This document shows, in pieces, positions 8,386 to 16,517 of a DNA stretch of 64,000 nucleotides. The notes beneath the pieces were generated by a model, which was given only the letters and a program-made list of their open reading frames with translations, did not search any database and was not told where the DNA came from. A program made the translations under genes and the position numbers. This stretch comes from Nitrospinaceae bacterium. GTDB taxonomy: Bacteria > Nitrospinota > Nitrospinia > Nitrospinales > VA-1. The stretch's first letter is position 1. Every line of letters begins with the position of its first letter. The stretch covers positions 956,218 through 1,020,217 of the forward strand of contig BQJC01000001.1 of the NCBI GenBank assembly GCA_021604505.1. Reading direction: 5' to 3'.

Positions 8386-8545
8386 CCCCCTTTTATAAAG
8401 GGGGCCGGGGGGATTTAAAAGGAAACTAAAAAACCTAAAACCCTTTTCACCGCAAAGACGCAAAGGACGCAAAGACAATCGATTGTTTGAAAATTCTTTG
8501 ATGTCATCGCCAGCCGCAAAGCGGCGCGGCAATCCAGATAGCCTG
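8386..8545. repeat. Cluster of short dispersed palindromic repeats
   Basis: Three repeat-like units lie in the gap between lysA and the YqaA gene. The first is a hairpin CCCCCTTT-TAT-AAAGGGGG (8386-8404), of a type scattered through many bacterial genomes. The second is the unit at 8442-8474 (CCTTTTCACCGCAAAG then GACGCAAAG twice), which recurs inverted near 57.65 kb. The third, around 8508-8540, has GCCGC-AAA-GCGGC followed by GCGGCAATCCAG, another widely dispersed intergenic type. Convergent genes surround the cluster, so it may also act as a transcription barrier. Confidence 0.6.
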
Positions 8546-8583
8546 ATTCGCACATACCTAAGGGCGTTGCCTTGAATCACTTA

Positions 8584-9033
8584 TTAAACATTGTTGCCAA
8601 CTTGCAGTGCTAAATAACTGACGACGATATAGCGCATCAGTTTTCCTGCGGTAACCAATAGTACAAACCACAACAAACGAATGCGTAAAATGCCGGCTAC
8701 AACAGTTAATGGATCACCGATGACAGGCACCCAGGCAAAACATAAAGAGAACAATCCGTATTTTACGAAACGCCGCTCTGCTCGAGCAAACTCCCCTTCA
8801 GAAATCTTTAGCCACTTTTTTATGACCCCCAGGCTAGCCCAATAACCCAGGGCATAATTCGTAAGAGATCCCAACACATTTCCAATGGTGGCGATAGCAA
8901 CTAATGCTATAGGTGGTAAACCATTTAACAACAAAGTGCTTAAAACCACTTCAGAGCTTAAGGGTAATATTGTCGCCGCTAAAAACGCCGCAACAAAAAG
9001 GCCGAAATAGCCCAGCTCAGTGAAATAGTCCAT
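8584..9033 (-). CDS. YqaA-family (VTT/SNARE-associated) membrane protein
   Basis: A 149-residue integral membrane protein of the YqaA branch of the DedA/VTT superfamily. It has an N-terminal YFGLFVAAFLAATILPLSSE re-entrant-type segment, the GNVLGSLTNYALGYW helix, and the second half FAWVPVIGDPLTVVAGILR with the family's P-x-x-GDPLT signature. DedA relatives move or scramble lipids across the cytoplasmic membrane, but the function of YqaA is not established. About 270 bases of repeats separate it from the PCD gene upstream. Confidence 0.85.
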   Translation of the reverse strand: MDYFTELGYFGLFVAAFLAATILPLSSEVVLSTLLLNGLPPIALVAIATIGNVLGSLTNYALGYWASLGVIKKWLKISEGEFARAERRFVKYGLFSLCFAWVPVIGDPLTVVAGILRIRLLWFVLLVTAGKLMRYIVVSYLALQVGNNV

Positions 9034-9203
9034 GCTTTTTGTTGATAAATAGTAAATGCAGACAGGTCATTCATTATCCGGCTTAATTTGAGGAGAATGT
9101 TTTTCTCTCATTTGTTTTTAGGATGGAAATTCTCTTCACCCATTACATCGTCACCCTGCGGGTGTCGCGGTGAAACCAAATCCCCCCAGTCCTTGTGGTA
9201 ATT

Positions 9204-9272
9204 TACCTTTGCCTTCATGCCCCGCAGGGGTATGTGATATTCCTACCTTTGCCTTCATGCCCCGCAGGGGTA
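9204..9272. repeat. Tandem pair of 29-bp palindromic repeats, 40-bp period
   Basis: Two identical 29-base units occupy 9204-9232 and 9244-9272, separated by 11 bases. Each begins TACC and ends GGTA and contains the hairpin core CCCC-GCA-GGGG. A further hairpin, CACCC-TGC-GGGTG, lies about 30 bases to the left near 9152. The unit sits between two minus-strand genes (PCD and YqaA). With two copies and an 11-base spacer it is not a CRISPR. Confidence 0.7.
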
Positions 9273-9300
9273 CTTTTCAGAAGGGGGAGTTTTCGTTCTC

Positions 9301-9606
9301 TTAAAACAATCCATCCACCTTCTGTGCCATCTGCACATCCGCCAGGGTGACGCCGCTTGCCGTGTGGGTCCAGTAGCGGACGGTGATTCGCTTGTAGTTT
9401 ATGAAAATGTCCGGGTGGTGATTGTTTGCTTCGGCGAGTTCCGCCACCTGATGCACAAAATCGATCCCTTCCAGATACTTTTTTGCGTGCTTCACCCGTT
9501 CTATATAGGGAACGCCCTTTTCATTTTTCCCACTTTTCCATTCCGGAGCCATCTGTTTTAGCTTTTCTTCCAGCTCCACTTCGGTCAATGCTGTTTTCTC
9601 AACCAT
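9301..9606 (-). CDS. 4a-hydroxytetrahydrobiopterin dehydratase (pterin carbinolamine dehydratase)
   Basis: A 101-residue PCD/DCoH family protein, of normal length. The conserved active-site pattern is complete: His63-His64-Pro65 in ANNHHPDI, Tyr71 and Trp79 around the pterin pocket, His81, and Asp90. The enzyme dehydrates 4a-hydroxytetrahydropterin. No aromatic amino-acid hydroxylase lies nearby, and PCD proteins without a hydroxylase are often tied to molybdopterin metabolism, which would suit a nitrite oxidiser; that link is inference. Confidence 0.93.
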   Translation of the reverse strand: MVEKTALTEVELEEKLKQMAPEWKSGKNEKGVPYIERVKHAKKYLEGIDFVHQVAELAEANNHHPDIFINYKRITVRYWTHTASGVTLADVQMAQKVDGLF

Positions 9607-9768
9607 TTGGAAACTCCTGAATTTCCCGTCATTTGAAGTATTTAACGATTCGGTGTCAATGAATTATAGCAAATGATTTGACACTCAGGATAAGAGAGGG
9701 TTATTTTGCTGAAATCCAAATTTTGCAACCCAGGAATTCTCGAACTGTGAACACTGGAGATTCAAAGA

Positions 9769-10560
9769 ATGAAGTTTAAAGCGGGCGGGTCATTGATTCT
9801 GATAATGGTTCTTTTCCAGTGGGGGAGTCCATCGGCTGCGTTCTCAGAAAAAGTGAAATGGTATGATATCGAAGCGGCGACGATCCATTTCGATGTGCGA
9901 GGATCGCAGACCGGTAAAATTATTCGCCATTTCAAGGACTGGGGATACCAGCAGGTTGAAATCAACCAGACCCAAATGAACATGATGGGCATGTCACTTC
10001 CGACAAACCAAAAGACCATCACTGAGGGCAAATGGATCACCACCCTGGACCTGGTTAAAAAAACAGCGACAAAGATGAAAAACCCGATGTATGAGTCCAT
10101 GCGAAAAAACAGGGAGGGCAAAAGTGGGGTGGAAGCGGGAAAAGCCTACGCCAGGGCCATGGGCGGCCACGATACCGGAAAAACCGCACAATACGCTGGA
10201 GAGAAATGCGATATCTGGGAAATGACGCAGATGAGCGCTCAAACGTGTGTCACAAAGGACGGGTTGGCGATATGGTTTCAGACCAATATGGGAGGCATGC
10301 AAATGACCCACATCGCGACTAAGATAAAACGTGGCGATCCCGGTCCCAAGGAAGCATACGAAATCGGGACGGGTGTCGAGCTGATGGCTCCTCCATCCAG
10401 GGAAATGGACGAATTACTGAAAAAGATGAGGCAAAAACGCCGTCCACCAAACGATCCGGGGGTGCCGGGCGAAACCAAAGCTCCTGCCGCTCCGCCAGAG
10501 GGTCAAATGCCCGATCTGAACAAATTGATGGAAATGTTCAAGCCGCAGGGCGGGCAGTAA
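9769..10560 (+). CDS. Secreted protein of unknown function with Pro-rich tail
   Basis: A 263-residue protein with an N-terminal signal peptide (about residues 1-24, ending SAAFS). The mature part reads like a beta-rich domain that opens with the segment DIEAATIHFDVRGSQTGK, has two Cys (GEKCDIW and SAQTCVT) and many Met residues. The C-terminus (from about residue 215) is a charged helix followed by a Pro/Ala-rich linker and a short amphipathic end. It slightly resembles periplasmic DUF4412-type proteins, but I would not assign a family. It is convergent with the redox operon at 10.6-13.4 kb. Confidence 0.7.
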   Translation: MKFKAGGSLILIMVLFQWGSPSAAFSEKVKWYDIEAATIHFDVRGSQTGKIIRHFKDWGYQQVEINQTQMNMMGMSLPTNQKTITEGKWITTLDLVKKTATKMKNPMYESMRKNREGKSGVEAGKAYARAMGGHDTGKTAQYAGEKCDIWEMTQMSAQTCVTKDGLAIWFQTNMGGMQMTHIATKIKRGDPGPKEAYEIGTGVELMAPPSREMDELLKKMRQKRRPPNDPGVPGETKAPAAPPEGQMPDLNKLMEMFKPQGGQ

Positions 10561-10593
10561 AGAAGCCGGCTTCGATCATTAGATGGATTCTTG

Positions 10594-10860
10594 TTAAACC
10601 GTATCTTCCTTTGCAATTTTGTCGAGTTTTTTTCTCAGGGTGATTGGGTGCACCTTGTAGACAAAACTTTCCTCGCCATTGATCCTGACGACAGGGATTC
10701 TTTCTTTGTATTGTTCGAACAAGTCCGGGTCGGATTCAATGTCTGTCATTATCACCTGCGTTTTATAATCCCTGGCCACTTGATCCACTATGGTTTTCGC
10801 GTCATCGCAAAGACCGCAGTCTTTTTTCGTCAAAATTTCCAGGGTGATGGGTCTATGCAC
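10594..10860 (-). CDS. Glutaredoxin-like protein (DUF836 type) with CGLC motif
   Basis: An 88-residue thioredoxin-fold protein. It starts with a beta strand (LEILTK), then the redox motif DCGLCDDA, a helix, the second strand VIMTDIESDPDLFEQY and the cis-proline segment ERIPVVRINGEE, as in small glutaredoxin-like DUF836 proteins. The open frame runs back to 11091 through the cytochrome b gene, but that part is a shadow. The likely start is GTG 10860, 15 bases after the cytochrome b stop; a TTG a few codons later is the alternative. It closes a five-gene redox operon. Confidence 0.8.
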   Translation of the reverse strand: MHRPITLEILTKKDCGLCDDAKTIVDQVARDYKTQVIMTDIESDPDLFEQYKERIPVVRINGEESFVYKVHPITLRKKLDKIAKEDTV

Positions 10861-10874
10861 AGTGGGAAAGGGAA

Positions 10875-11888
10875 CTACATCTCGTGCGTCATGGTGGTGA
10901 CGGTGCCCCAGATGATGAGGCCGATCATCACTACGATCAGAGAGACCATAAAGAAGGTAGCCAGGGGACGCTTTTTCCAGTGAGTCTCTTTGTTCCGGTC
11001 CACAAATGGGAGGGCCAGAAAAATCATGATGAGCGTGACGGGAGCAACTACAAGAAAAGGAACCCATATATTTTCCAGCGCATAAAGCCACACGAACTGC
11101 CAGGGGGGTTTGGTGACTTCCAATCCAAATACCGGCTTTTCTCCCAGGGGCGGGGCGATAAACAGAGCCAGTAGACAGATCACCGTAAAAATCCCGGCGC
11201 CTGCCCGGTTGAGATAAGCCATATGCTGTGTGAACTTGATCGTGCGTCCGCCTTCGGGCCGGTCGGGTCTGGGAGACAACTTGTGGTACTTTATGTAAAA
11301 AAGATGCAGACCCAGAACGGGTAAGAGGATCAACGGCAATAGAGAGATATGCGCCATATAAATCCGGTTGAGAAGCGGAACTCCTTGAGCGAAAGCTTCG
11401 GTCAGCGGGAATCCGAAAATCCCCATGCGTTCCACAACCCAGAGGAAGTGGTCCAGCGCTTCATAGGCTTCCTGGTCCCATTTGAGCACCGTTCCCGTGA
11501 ACAGAAGGTTCACAACCAGGATGACCAGAACGACGCCAGTCAACCAGGTGATCTCTCGCGGATTTTTATAGGATGCCGTGAAAAAGGCCCGAAGCATATG
11601 AAGGACCAGAGTCACCGTCATGACCTCCGCCGACCAGAAATGAACGCCTCTTAAGAACCATCCCAGATACACCTGGTCCATCAAATAGTGCATACTTTGA
11701 TTGGCCTGGTCCGGGTTGGGCGTGTAAAACTGCGCCAGCAAAAACCCGCTGAGGATGAGCAGGGTGAGGGATGTCATCGTCATCCCGCCCAGAGAATAAG
11801 GGATGGAGTTGGCGTGTTCCTCGATATCGTATTCCAGGAGGTTTAGACCAAGGCGGTCCTTGATGGTGTCCAGTAAGCCATTTGGCAT
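10875..11888 (-). CDS. b6-type cytochrome b fused to the subunit-IV half
   Basis: A 337-residue membrane protein with about seven helices: four form the diheme part and three match subunit IV. Heme ligands are His83/His97 in helix 2 (13 residues between) and His180/His195 in helix 4 (14 between); the 14-residue spacing in the second pair is the b6f signature rather than the mitochondrial one. The quinol-site PEWY loop is present in altered form as PPWQFVWLY (residues 261-269). It should carry electrons from quinol in a bc-type complex. No Rieske protein or cytochrome c1/f gene lies next to it; instead it is flanked by thiol-redox proteins and a His-rich membrane protein. Confidence 0.9.
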   Translation of the reverse strand: MPNGLLDTIKDRLGLNLLEYDIEEHANSIPYSLGGMTMTSLTLLILSGFLLAQFYTPNPDQANQSMHYLMDQVYLGWFLRGVHFWSAEVMTVTLVLHMLRAFFTASYKNPREITWLTGVVLVILVVNLLFTGTVLKWDQEAYEALDHFLWVVERMGIFGFPLTEAFAQGVPLLNRIYMAHISLLPLILLPVLGLHLFYIKYHKLSPRPDRPEGGRTIKFTQHMAYLNRAGAGIFTVICLLALFIAPPLGEKPVFGLEVTKPPWQFVWLYALENIWVPFLVVAPVTLIMIFLALPFVDRNKETHWKKRPLATFFMVSLIVVMIGLIIWGTVTTMTHEM

Positions 11889-11925
11889 GATTGGATCGAT
11901 ACCTCTCTAATTAATAGGATCGGGG

Positions 11926-12345
11926 TTATTCGTTGGGGCGTTTGAAATGCAAAACGCCAAATATAAGACCGGCGAATACAGTGACACCCACCGCCATGCC
12001 ATAGCCTTTCTTTTTACCGGGAGAAATCCATTCGCGTTTGGCGATCTCAACCTCGGGCATTTGATGATCCATGTGACCGCCGGCGCCATGATCCATGGAT
12101 TCCATCGGGTCGGGGGTTAAGGGAATATCAACGCTGAGCGAATCCGAACGGGAAAACAGTTCGGCTTCCCTAGTGGGAATTTCGGTGTCTCCTTCTCCCA
12201 CCGCATAAATGGAATCCTCCGCAGGTGCGGTTTCCTGCGCTTCGACCGCCGGCTCTTCATGGCCGTTATGCGCGTGGACTCCCTCGGCCGCAGAGAAAAC
12301 TAAAAATAATCCCACCGTTAAAATATAAGGCCAACGTTTAGGCAT
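11926..12345 (-). CDS. His-rich secreted protein with C-terminal membrane anchor
   Basis: A 139-residue protein of unknown family. It has a signal peptide (to about residue 25), then the His/Glu segment HAHNGHEE, an acidic disordered stretch, a second His/Met cluster (MESMDHGAGGHMDHQM, about residues 82-97) and a single C-terminal membrane helix (about 113-132). The His/Met clusters suggest periplasmic copper or other metal binding. It sits between the TlpA-like gene (one base away) and cytochrome b (37 bases), so it may be a complex-specific accessory subunit or metal donor for that cytochrome. Confidence 0.75.
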   Translation of the reverse strand: MPKRWPYILTVGLFLVFSAAEGVHAHNGHEEPAVEAQETAPAEDSIYAVGEGDTEIPTREAELFSRSDSLSVDIPLTPDPMESMDHGAGGHMDHQMPEVEIAKREWISPGKKKGYGMAVGVTVFAGLIFGVLHFKRPNE

Positions 12346-12346
12346 G

Positions 12347-12910
12347 TCAGGTTCCCAGGACCAGTTTGGCGAAAGCTTCCATCATTTCATCGGTGGCCCA
12401 GTCATCGGGCCCGATTTTTTTGAAAACGATAATGCCTTCCCGGTTGACGATAAAAGTTTCCGGAACGCCCGTGGTTTTATAATTTTTTTTGGCGATCTTG
12501 CTGTCAGGGTCAAGCAATACGGGAAAGGTCAGGTTGTATTTTTTCATGAACGGTTCGATCAGCGACTGGTCTTTGTCCACACTGATCGTCAACATTTCAA
12601 ACCCGTGGTCTTTATATTTCTGATAGAGCCTTTCCATCGACGGCATTTCCACTTCACAGGTACTGCACCAGGTGGCCCAGAAGTTGATGAAGACGACTTT
12701 TCCCCGGTAATCGAGAAGGCTGACCTTCCCCCCGGACAGCGATTCCAATTCGAAAGAAGGCGCAAGAAAAGCTTCCGCCGGGTATTCCACCTTGAAAGGT
12801 TCCAGCTCGACCTTGTTCAAAGTCGTGATAAAAATTGAAAGTAGCGCCGCGACCAGAAACGCGTACGGGATATAAATGCTGACAGGTTTATTTTCTAAAG
12901 CTTTTTCCAT
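12347..12910 (-). CDS. TlpA/ResA-like membrane-anchored thioredoxin
   Basis: A 187-residue protein with an N-terminal membrane anchor (about residues 11-30) and a periplasmic thioredoxin-like domain. The active site is WATWCSTCEVEMP (Cys82, Cys85), with the Glu-rich helix and the TTGVPETFIVNREG cis-proline strand of the TlpA/ResA family. Members reduce disulfides of apocytochrome c or copper-centre assembly proteins. Here it lies upstream of a cytochrome b and a metal-binding-type protein, which supports a job in maturing that electron-transfer complex. Confidence 0.92.
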   Translation of the reverse strand: MEKALENKPVSIYIPYAFLVAALLSIFITTLNKVELEPFKVEYPAEAFLAPSFELESLSGGKVSLLDYRGKVVFINFWATWCSTCEVEMPSMERLYQKYKDHGFEMLTISVDKDQSLIEPFMKKYNLTFPVLLDPDSKIAKKNYKTTGVPETFIVNREGIIVFKKIGPDDWATDEMMEAFAKLVLGT

Positions 12911-12925
12911 GAGACCTATATTTTA

Positions 12926-13393
12926 TCAAAGGGATCTGGGTTTGGGGGGAGGACGGTAAAACTTTTTGTCGACGGCGATGACAATATCATCCAGGCTGAA
13001 GCCTTTTTTGTAAAGTTCGTAAGCGTAAAGCACTTCATTGATACAGATATCGCACTTGGCCCCGTGCCGGTTGGTGAAGCACGTCAACAAGGTTTTATGT
13101 CCTTTCTCCTGCTTGCAATAACAATAACAGAACTGACTGTCCAGCACCTTGGGAATTTCCGCAGCAATTTTATAGGCTTTAGCCACCTTTCCGGTAAAAA
13201 GTGCGGACGACAGGACCGGACGGGTTTCAATGAGAAAACCGGTAGCTGGAGCCACCGGTTGACCGTTTCCGGCAGGCTTGGTGAAAAAATAGACGCCCGT
13301 CAAAAAAACCACGACTGTGAGAGCCATTACGGGCAAAACCAGTTTGCGTTTTTTTTCCGGCGGAGAATTTTTTTTTCGGGATTTTTTCCCCAT
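12926..13393 (-). CDS. Membrane-anchored Cys-rich protein, PCYCGC-motif-like
   Basis: A 155-residue protein with a very basic N-terminus, one membrane helix (about residues 18-37) and a periplasmic domain carrying CYCYC (Cys89, 91, 93), Cys105 and CDIC (Cys114, 117). This layout matches the small family named for its PCYCGC motif, though the motif reads FCYCYC here. The six thiols could bind a metal or act in disulfide exchange. It is the first gene of the minus-strand redox operon, 15 bases before the TlpA-like gene, and the two may act as a thiol pair. Confidence 0.75.
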   Translation of the reverse strand: MGKKSRKKNSPPEKKRKLVLPVMALTVVVFLTGVYFFTKPAGNGQPVAPATGFLIETRPVLSSALFTGKVAKAYKIAAEIPKVLDSQFCYCYCKQEKGHKTLLTCFTNRHGAKCDICINEVLYAYELYKKGFSLDDIVIAVDKKFYRPPPKPRSL

Positions 13394-13531
13394 TTGATTT
13401 GTTCCTGGAAGAAATTATTTTTGAGGCTGAAAATTATTGATTTGTAACTATTATATGAATTGCCTTCCGGGGATTCAAGGGTTTTAAATCACAATTTGGA
13501 AGGGGAATTTCAACGTTTTGTTTATAGGATT

Positions 13532-14218
13532 TTACCTGATGATCAGGTACCACTTACTCAAAACCCTGGGAGGAAAGCCAAGAAGAAATAATGCCGCGAT
13601 GATCATATTTCTCAGAGTGGTGAAGGCAATGCCCTCAGTGCGCCATCGCCGGGCCGAGGTGAGGGCTTTCTCCTCAAGAAGAACGATGGGGCCTTTTTGC
13701 TTGAGCCGTCTGAAAAAATCCAGATCTTCGCAAATCGGTATCGAAGAAAAGCCTCCCATCTCCCGAAACACGCAGGTTTTGACAAAGATCGCCTGATCGC
13801 CGTAAACCAGGTTGAGGTATTTTGATCTCAGGGTAGCCAGAGTCGAAATCAATTTCAAGGAAGGTTTTTCCGATTCAATGGCCAGACTGAAGGCCCCACC
13901 CAGCCGGTTCCCCTGTTGCATGACATCGACCATTCTCTGGTAGCTCTTGGCTTCTACACGGCTGTCTGCATGTAAAAACAGCAAAGCATCTCCCGTTGCA
14001 ATTTCAGCCCCCGCATTCATTTGCAGAGCCCGGCCAGGGGGACCGGTGAGGATCCGCGATCCGAACGTTTCCGCGATCGCGAGTGTGCCGTCCTGGCTTC
14101 CGCCATCGGCGATGATCACCTCGTGCGGCGAATGACGGTTGATTTCCGTGAGCGTCTGACTCAGGATGAGCGCTTCATTGAGGGTTGGGATGATGACCGA
14201 AATTTTCACGAATCGCAC
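13532..14218 (-). CDS. Family 2 glycosyltransferase, TIGR04283 type
   Basis: A 228-residue GT-A glycosyltransferase: SVIIPTLNEA at the start, the nucleotide-binding EVIIADGGSQDGT, the subfamily's GRALQMNAGA, LFLHADSRV holding the DxD-like metal site, and CEDLDFFRRLKQKG as the acceptor-side loop. The last 25 residues (NMIIAALFLLGFPPRVLSKWY) are hydrophobic and probably membrane-associated. These features fit the TIGR04283 group. The acceptor is unknown. The gene stands alone, facing away from bpt. Confidence 0.9.
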   Translation of the reverse strand: MRFVKISVIIPTLNEALILSQTLTEINRHSPHEVIIADGGSQDGTLAIAETFGSRILTGPPGRALQMNAGAEIATGDALLFLHADSRVEAKSYQRMVDVMQQGNRLGGAFSLAIESEKPSLKLISTLATLRSKYLNLVYGDQAIFVKTCVFREMGGFSSIPICEDLDFFRRLKQKGPIVLLEEKALTSARRWRTEGIAFTTLRNMIIAALFLLGFPPRVLSKWYLIIR

Positions 14219-14524
14219 CCCTCGAAATTGGGGAAAAGCACTGCTTTATGGGAAAGAAACGGTAGTTTTTGCTTTTTCAGACATCCAGCCGCGGCCAGTT
14301 AATCACAAAATTCAGTTCGATGCAATCTCATGCTGTGTCGTAACTTACGGCCCCTAGGCGCATTGCAGGATTGCGCGATAGGACGGTTTCAGGAGCCCTG
14401 AATTTCCGTTCGACACAGTGTTTTTGAGACTATTTGCATTTGAAATGCTATAATCATTGGGTTATAGATGGGATGGCACGTCAAAAACCTATTTTTTTAA
14501 TCCAGTCATTTTTCCTTAAAAGCC
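14219..14524. promoter_or_regulatory. Divergent intergenic region with an extended -10 promoter for bpt
   Basis: The 306 bases between the glycosyltransferase and bpt contain no gene. An extended -10 element (TGC then TATAAT, 14446-14454) reads toward bpt, about 70 bases before its start; the nearest -35-like word, TTGAGA at 14424-14429, is 19 bases away, so the TG extension is probably what makes it work. I see no convincing promoter for the glycosyltransferase and no repeat. Confidence 0.6.
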
Positions 14525-15307
14525 ATGCTGGCCCATTTCATTGATTCTAAACCATTTCAATGCGGGTATTTTAAGGACCGCGACTCGCTTTTTGAAGAGT
14601 ATCTGCTGGAAGATGTCTCGGAAGTGGAGTTTGAATACCTGCTGGCACACGGAATGCGGCATTTCGGCGATTATTTTTTTCGCCCCCGGTGCCAGGAATG
14701 TCAGCAATGCATCCCCATACGGGTTCGGACCGAAGAGTTCCAAATGACCCGCAGCCAGAAGCGCTCCCTCAAAGCCTGTAAGGATGTAAAAGTAAAAATT
14801 GGCCCGCCCCGTTATTCCGAATCAAAATTCAAACTCTACCTGGATCATAAACAGCGGTTTCAGGCACTACAGGACGACGTGGAAGACGAGCAAAATTTTC
14901 GGCTTTCTTTTTATGTCAACACCCCGTATGGCATTGAGTTCGAATATTTTCTGGACGATCAGCTGATAGGAGTGGCTCTTGGCGACCTCACCGGGAACAC
15001 GTTTTCAGCCATCTATACCTTTTATGTCGCACCGGATACCCGGTTGAGCCTTGGCACGTTCAGCATCCTGCAGCAGTTGGAGTTTTGCAAACGGCAGGGG
15101 ATCAAGTATTTTTATCTTGGGTATTATATTACCAACAACAAATCGCTCATGTACAAAGCCGGATTCCGGCCCAATGAAGTGTATATCGATAACGACTGGC
15201 GCCCCTTCAGGAACGTGAAAGGCGAGTATTTGATAGTGAAGGACAAGCTTCAGTGGAAAAACGCAGAGTTTCTCGTCAAGGCCGCCGCTCCGCTGGAATT
15301 GGCCTGA
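14525..15307 (+). CDS. bpt: Aspartate/glutamate leucyltransferase (N-end rule)
   Basis: A 260-residue aminoacyl-tRNA-protein transferase of the Bpt/Ate1 fold. It shows the N-terminal Cys cluster (Cys56, 59 and 62 in RPRCQECQQCIPIRV), the family segment LLAHGMRHFGDYFFRP before it, and the GNAT-like C-terminal half with FYVAPDTRLSLGTFSILQQLEFCKRQG and FYLGYYI. It would add a leucine to proteins with N-terminal Asp or Glu and so mark them for ClpS/ClpAP degradation. Length is normal for bacterial Bpt. Confidence 0.94.
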   Translation: MLAHFIDSKPFQCGYFKDRDSLFEEYLLEDVSEVEFEYLLAHGMRHFGDYFFRPRCQECQQCIPIRVRTEEFQMTRSQKRSLKACKDVKVKIGPPRYSESKFKLYLDHKQRFQALQDDVEDEQNFRLSFYVNTPYGIEFEYFLDDQLIGVALGDLTGNTFSAIYTFYVAPDTRLSLGTFSILQQLEFCKRQGIKYFYLGYYITNNKSLMYKAGFRPNEVYIDNDWRPFRNVKGEYLIVKDKLQWKNAEFLVKAAAPLELA

Positions 15308-15334
15308 GTCTCACCCACGGTATTTTCTTCTTCC

Positions 15335-15448
15335 TCAAAGAACTTCAAAAAATACCAGGAACACCCAAATCACCAGCAGAACGTTGAAAATGACGCCAAT
15401 GTGAAAAAACACATTGAAGAATTTACTGTAAGTAAATTTGTAATCCAT
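15335..15448 (-). CDS. 37-residue single-helix membrane protein
   Basis: A short open frame below usual length cut-offs. ATG at 15448 is preceded by AGGGGAGATGAAC, a strong and well-placed ribosome site. The product begins with a polar MDYKFTYSKFF and continues as one strongly hydrophobic helix (about residues 12-34) ending EVL. It stands alone between convergent bpt and the LRR gene. The strong ribosome site and the clean amphipathic-start/helix design argue for a real gene, possibly a small subunit of a membrane complex. No family is recognised. Confidence 0.6.
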   Translation of the reverse strand: MDYKFTYSKFFNVFFHIGVIFNVLLVIWVFLVFFEVL

Positions 15449-15523
15449 GTTCATCTCCCCTAAAGACTATCGACAAATAGACTTTGCGTCTCCAAGCGCG
15501 GAAATCTGCCGAAGTCCTTTGTT

Positions 15524-16336
15524 CTAGTCCATGACCAGGGTTTTTAACCTGGCGGCAAGCTCTGATTTTCGAATGATCTTCCTCACCGGGCGGTCGATGA
15601 GATTCAGGCTCATATAAAGCCTTTCCAGTTTGGAAAACGTTTTAGATTTCGCAATGGCCTGGCCGCCTTCATCGCGGATTTCGTTTCTCCACACACTCAA
15701 CGCCGTCAGATTTTTGAGATGCGAGGAATTTGCCAGAGCGACAGCTCCCGCATTGCCGATATGGTTGGAGCATAAATAAAGTTTGGTGAGGGAAGCCAAT
15801 TGCGGAGAATTTGCCAAGGCGATGGCTCCATCATCTCCAAGATCCGTGCTGTCAAGGTGCAACGCCCGCAGGTTAGGAAGCTGGGTTGACCTGGCAAAAA
15901 ATTCTGCGCCTTCCGGGCCGATGGGATTGCTGTCCAGAAACAGGGTGTGTAAGTTCTGAAAATTGACGGAGTTCGCCAGGGCCTCGGCGCCTTTAACGCC
16001 AATATTGTTGGCTTCCAGCATCAGACATTCTAAATTTTTTACGATCGGTGAACCCGCGAGGCACTCAGCTTCACTATCTCCCAGGTTATTGTGGTTCAGG
16101 TATAAAGATGTGAGGTTGGTTAACGCTTTGGTCCCGGATAATATTTCCACAGCTTCGCCGGCGAGAGAATTGTGGCTCAGGTAAAGTTGTTCAACGGTGA
16201 CCAGCTCTTTCATGTCAGAGATGGTTTTTAACTCATCCGGTCCGATTTCCTTGTCGTCAAGATCCAGTAATTTCCCATCCGGACTCAACTGCGAACGCAC
16301 GAGCTGATCGATTTTGGTTTTAACCGCTTCTGTCAA
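15524..16336 (-). CDS. Leucine-rich-repeat protein, ribonuclease-inhibitor type
   Basis: A 270-residue protein made of about seven repeats of 27-28 residues with the pattern L-x-x-L-x-L-x-x-N-x-(I/L)-G-x-x-G-A-x-x-(I/L)-A, the ribonuclease-inhibitor kind of LRR (for example LHTLFLDSNPIGPEGAEFFA). No signal peptide is present, so it is probably cytoplasmic. The frame is open to 16420, but the upstream part reads like noise; a GGGAG at 16350-16346 is well spaced for a TTG start at 16336, giving MTEAVKTKIDQ. The solenoid should bind another protein; the partner is unknown. Confidence 0.85.
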   Translation of the reverse strand: MTEAVKTKIDQLVRSQLSPDGKLLDLDDKEIGPDELKTISDMKELVTVEQLYLSHNSLAGEAVEILSGTKALTNLTSLYLNHNNLGDSEAECLAGSPIVKNLECLMLEANNIGVKGAEALANSVNFQNLHTLFLDSNPIGPEGAEFFARSTQLPNLRALHLDSTDLGDDGAIALANSPQLASLTKLYLCSNHIGNAGAVALANSSHLKNLTALSVWRNEIRDEGGQAIAKSKTFSKLERLYMSLNLIDRPVRKIIRKSELAARLKTLVMD

Positions 16337-16517
16337 AGTTGTGAACTCCCGACGGAATCTATTGAAAAAGAAAAAGGTAAGTGATGCTCTTAATCTAAAT
16401 GATTTTAAACAAAAGATCAAATTTCGGTGGGACTATAAATGAGATATAAATTATGGGTTTCAGGAATTCAAAATGGTATAAATAAATTTCCAAAACAGAA
16501 AGGCTTGGTGTGCAAAT

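Noticed and set aside
9204-9272. Possible two-repeat CRISPR
   Set aside because: Two repeats with an 11-base spacer and internal palindromes, no cas genes in the window; the spacer is far too short.
10861-11091. Long N-terminal extension of the glutaredoxin-like protein
   Set aside because: This part overlaps cytochrome b in another frame, has a His/Arg/Ser-rich shadow composition and no ribosome site.
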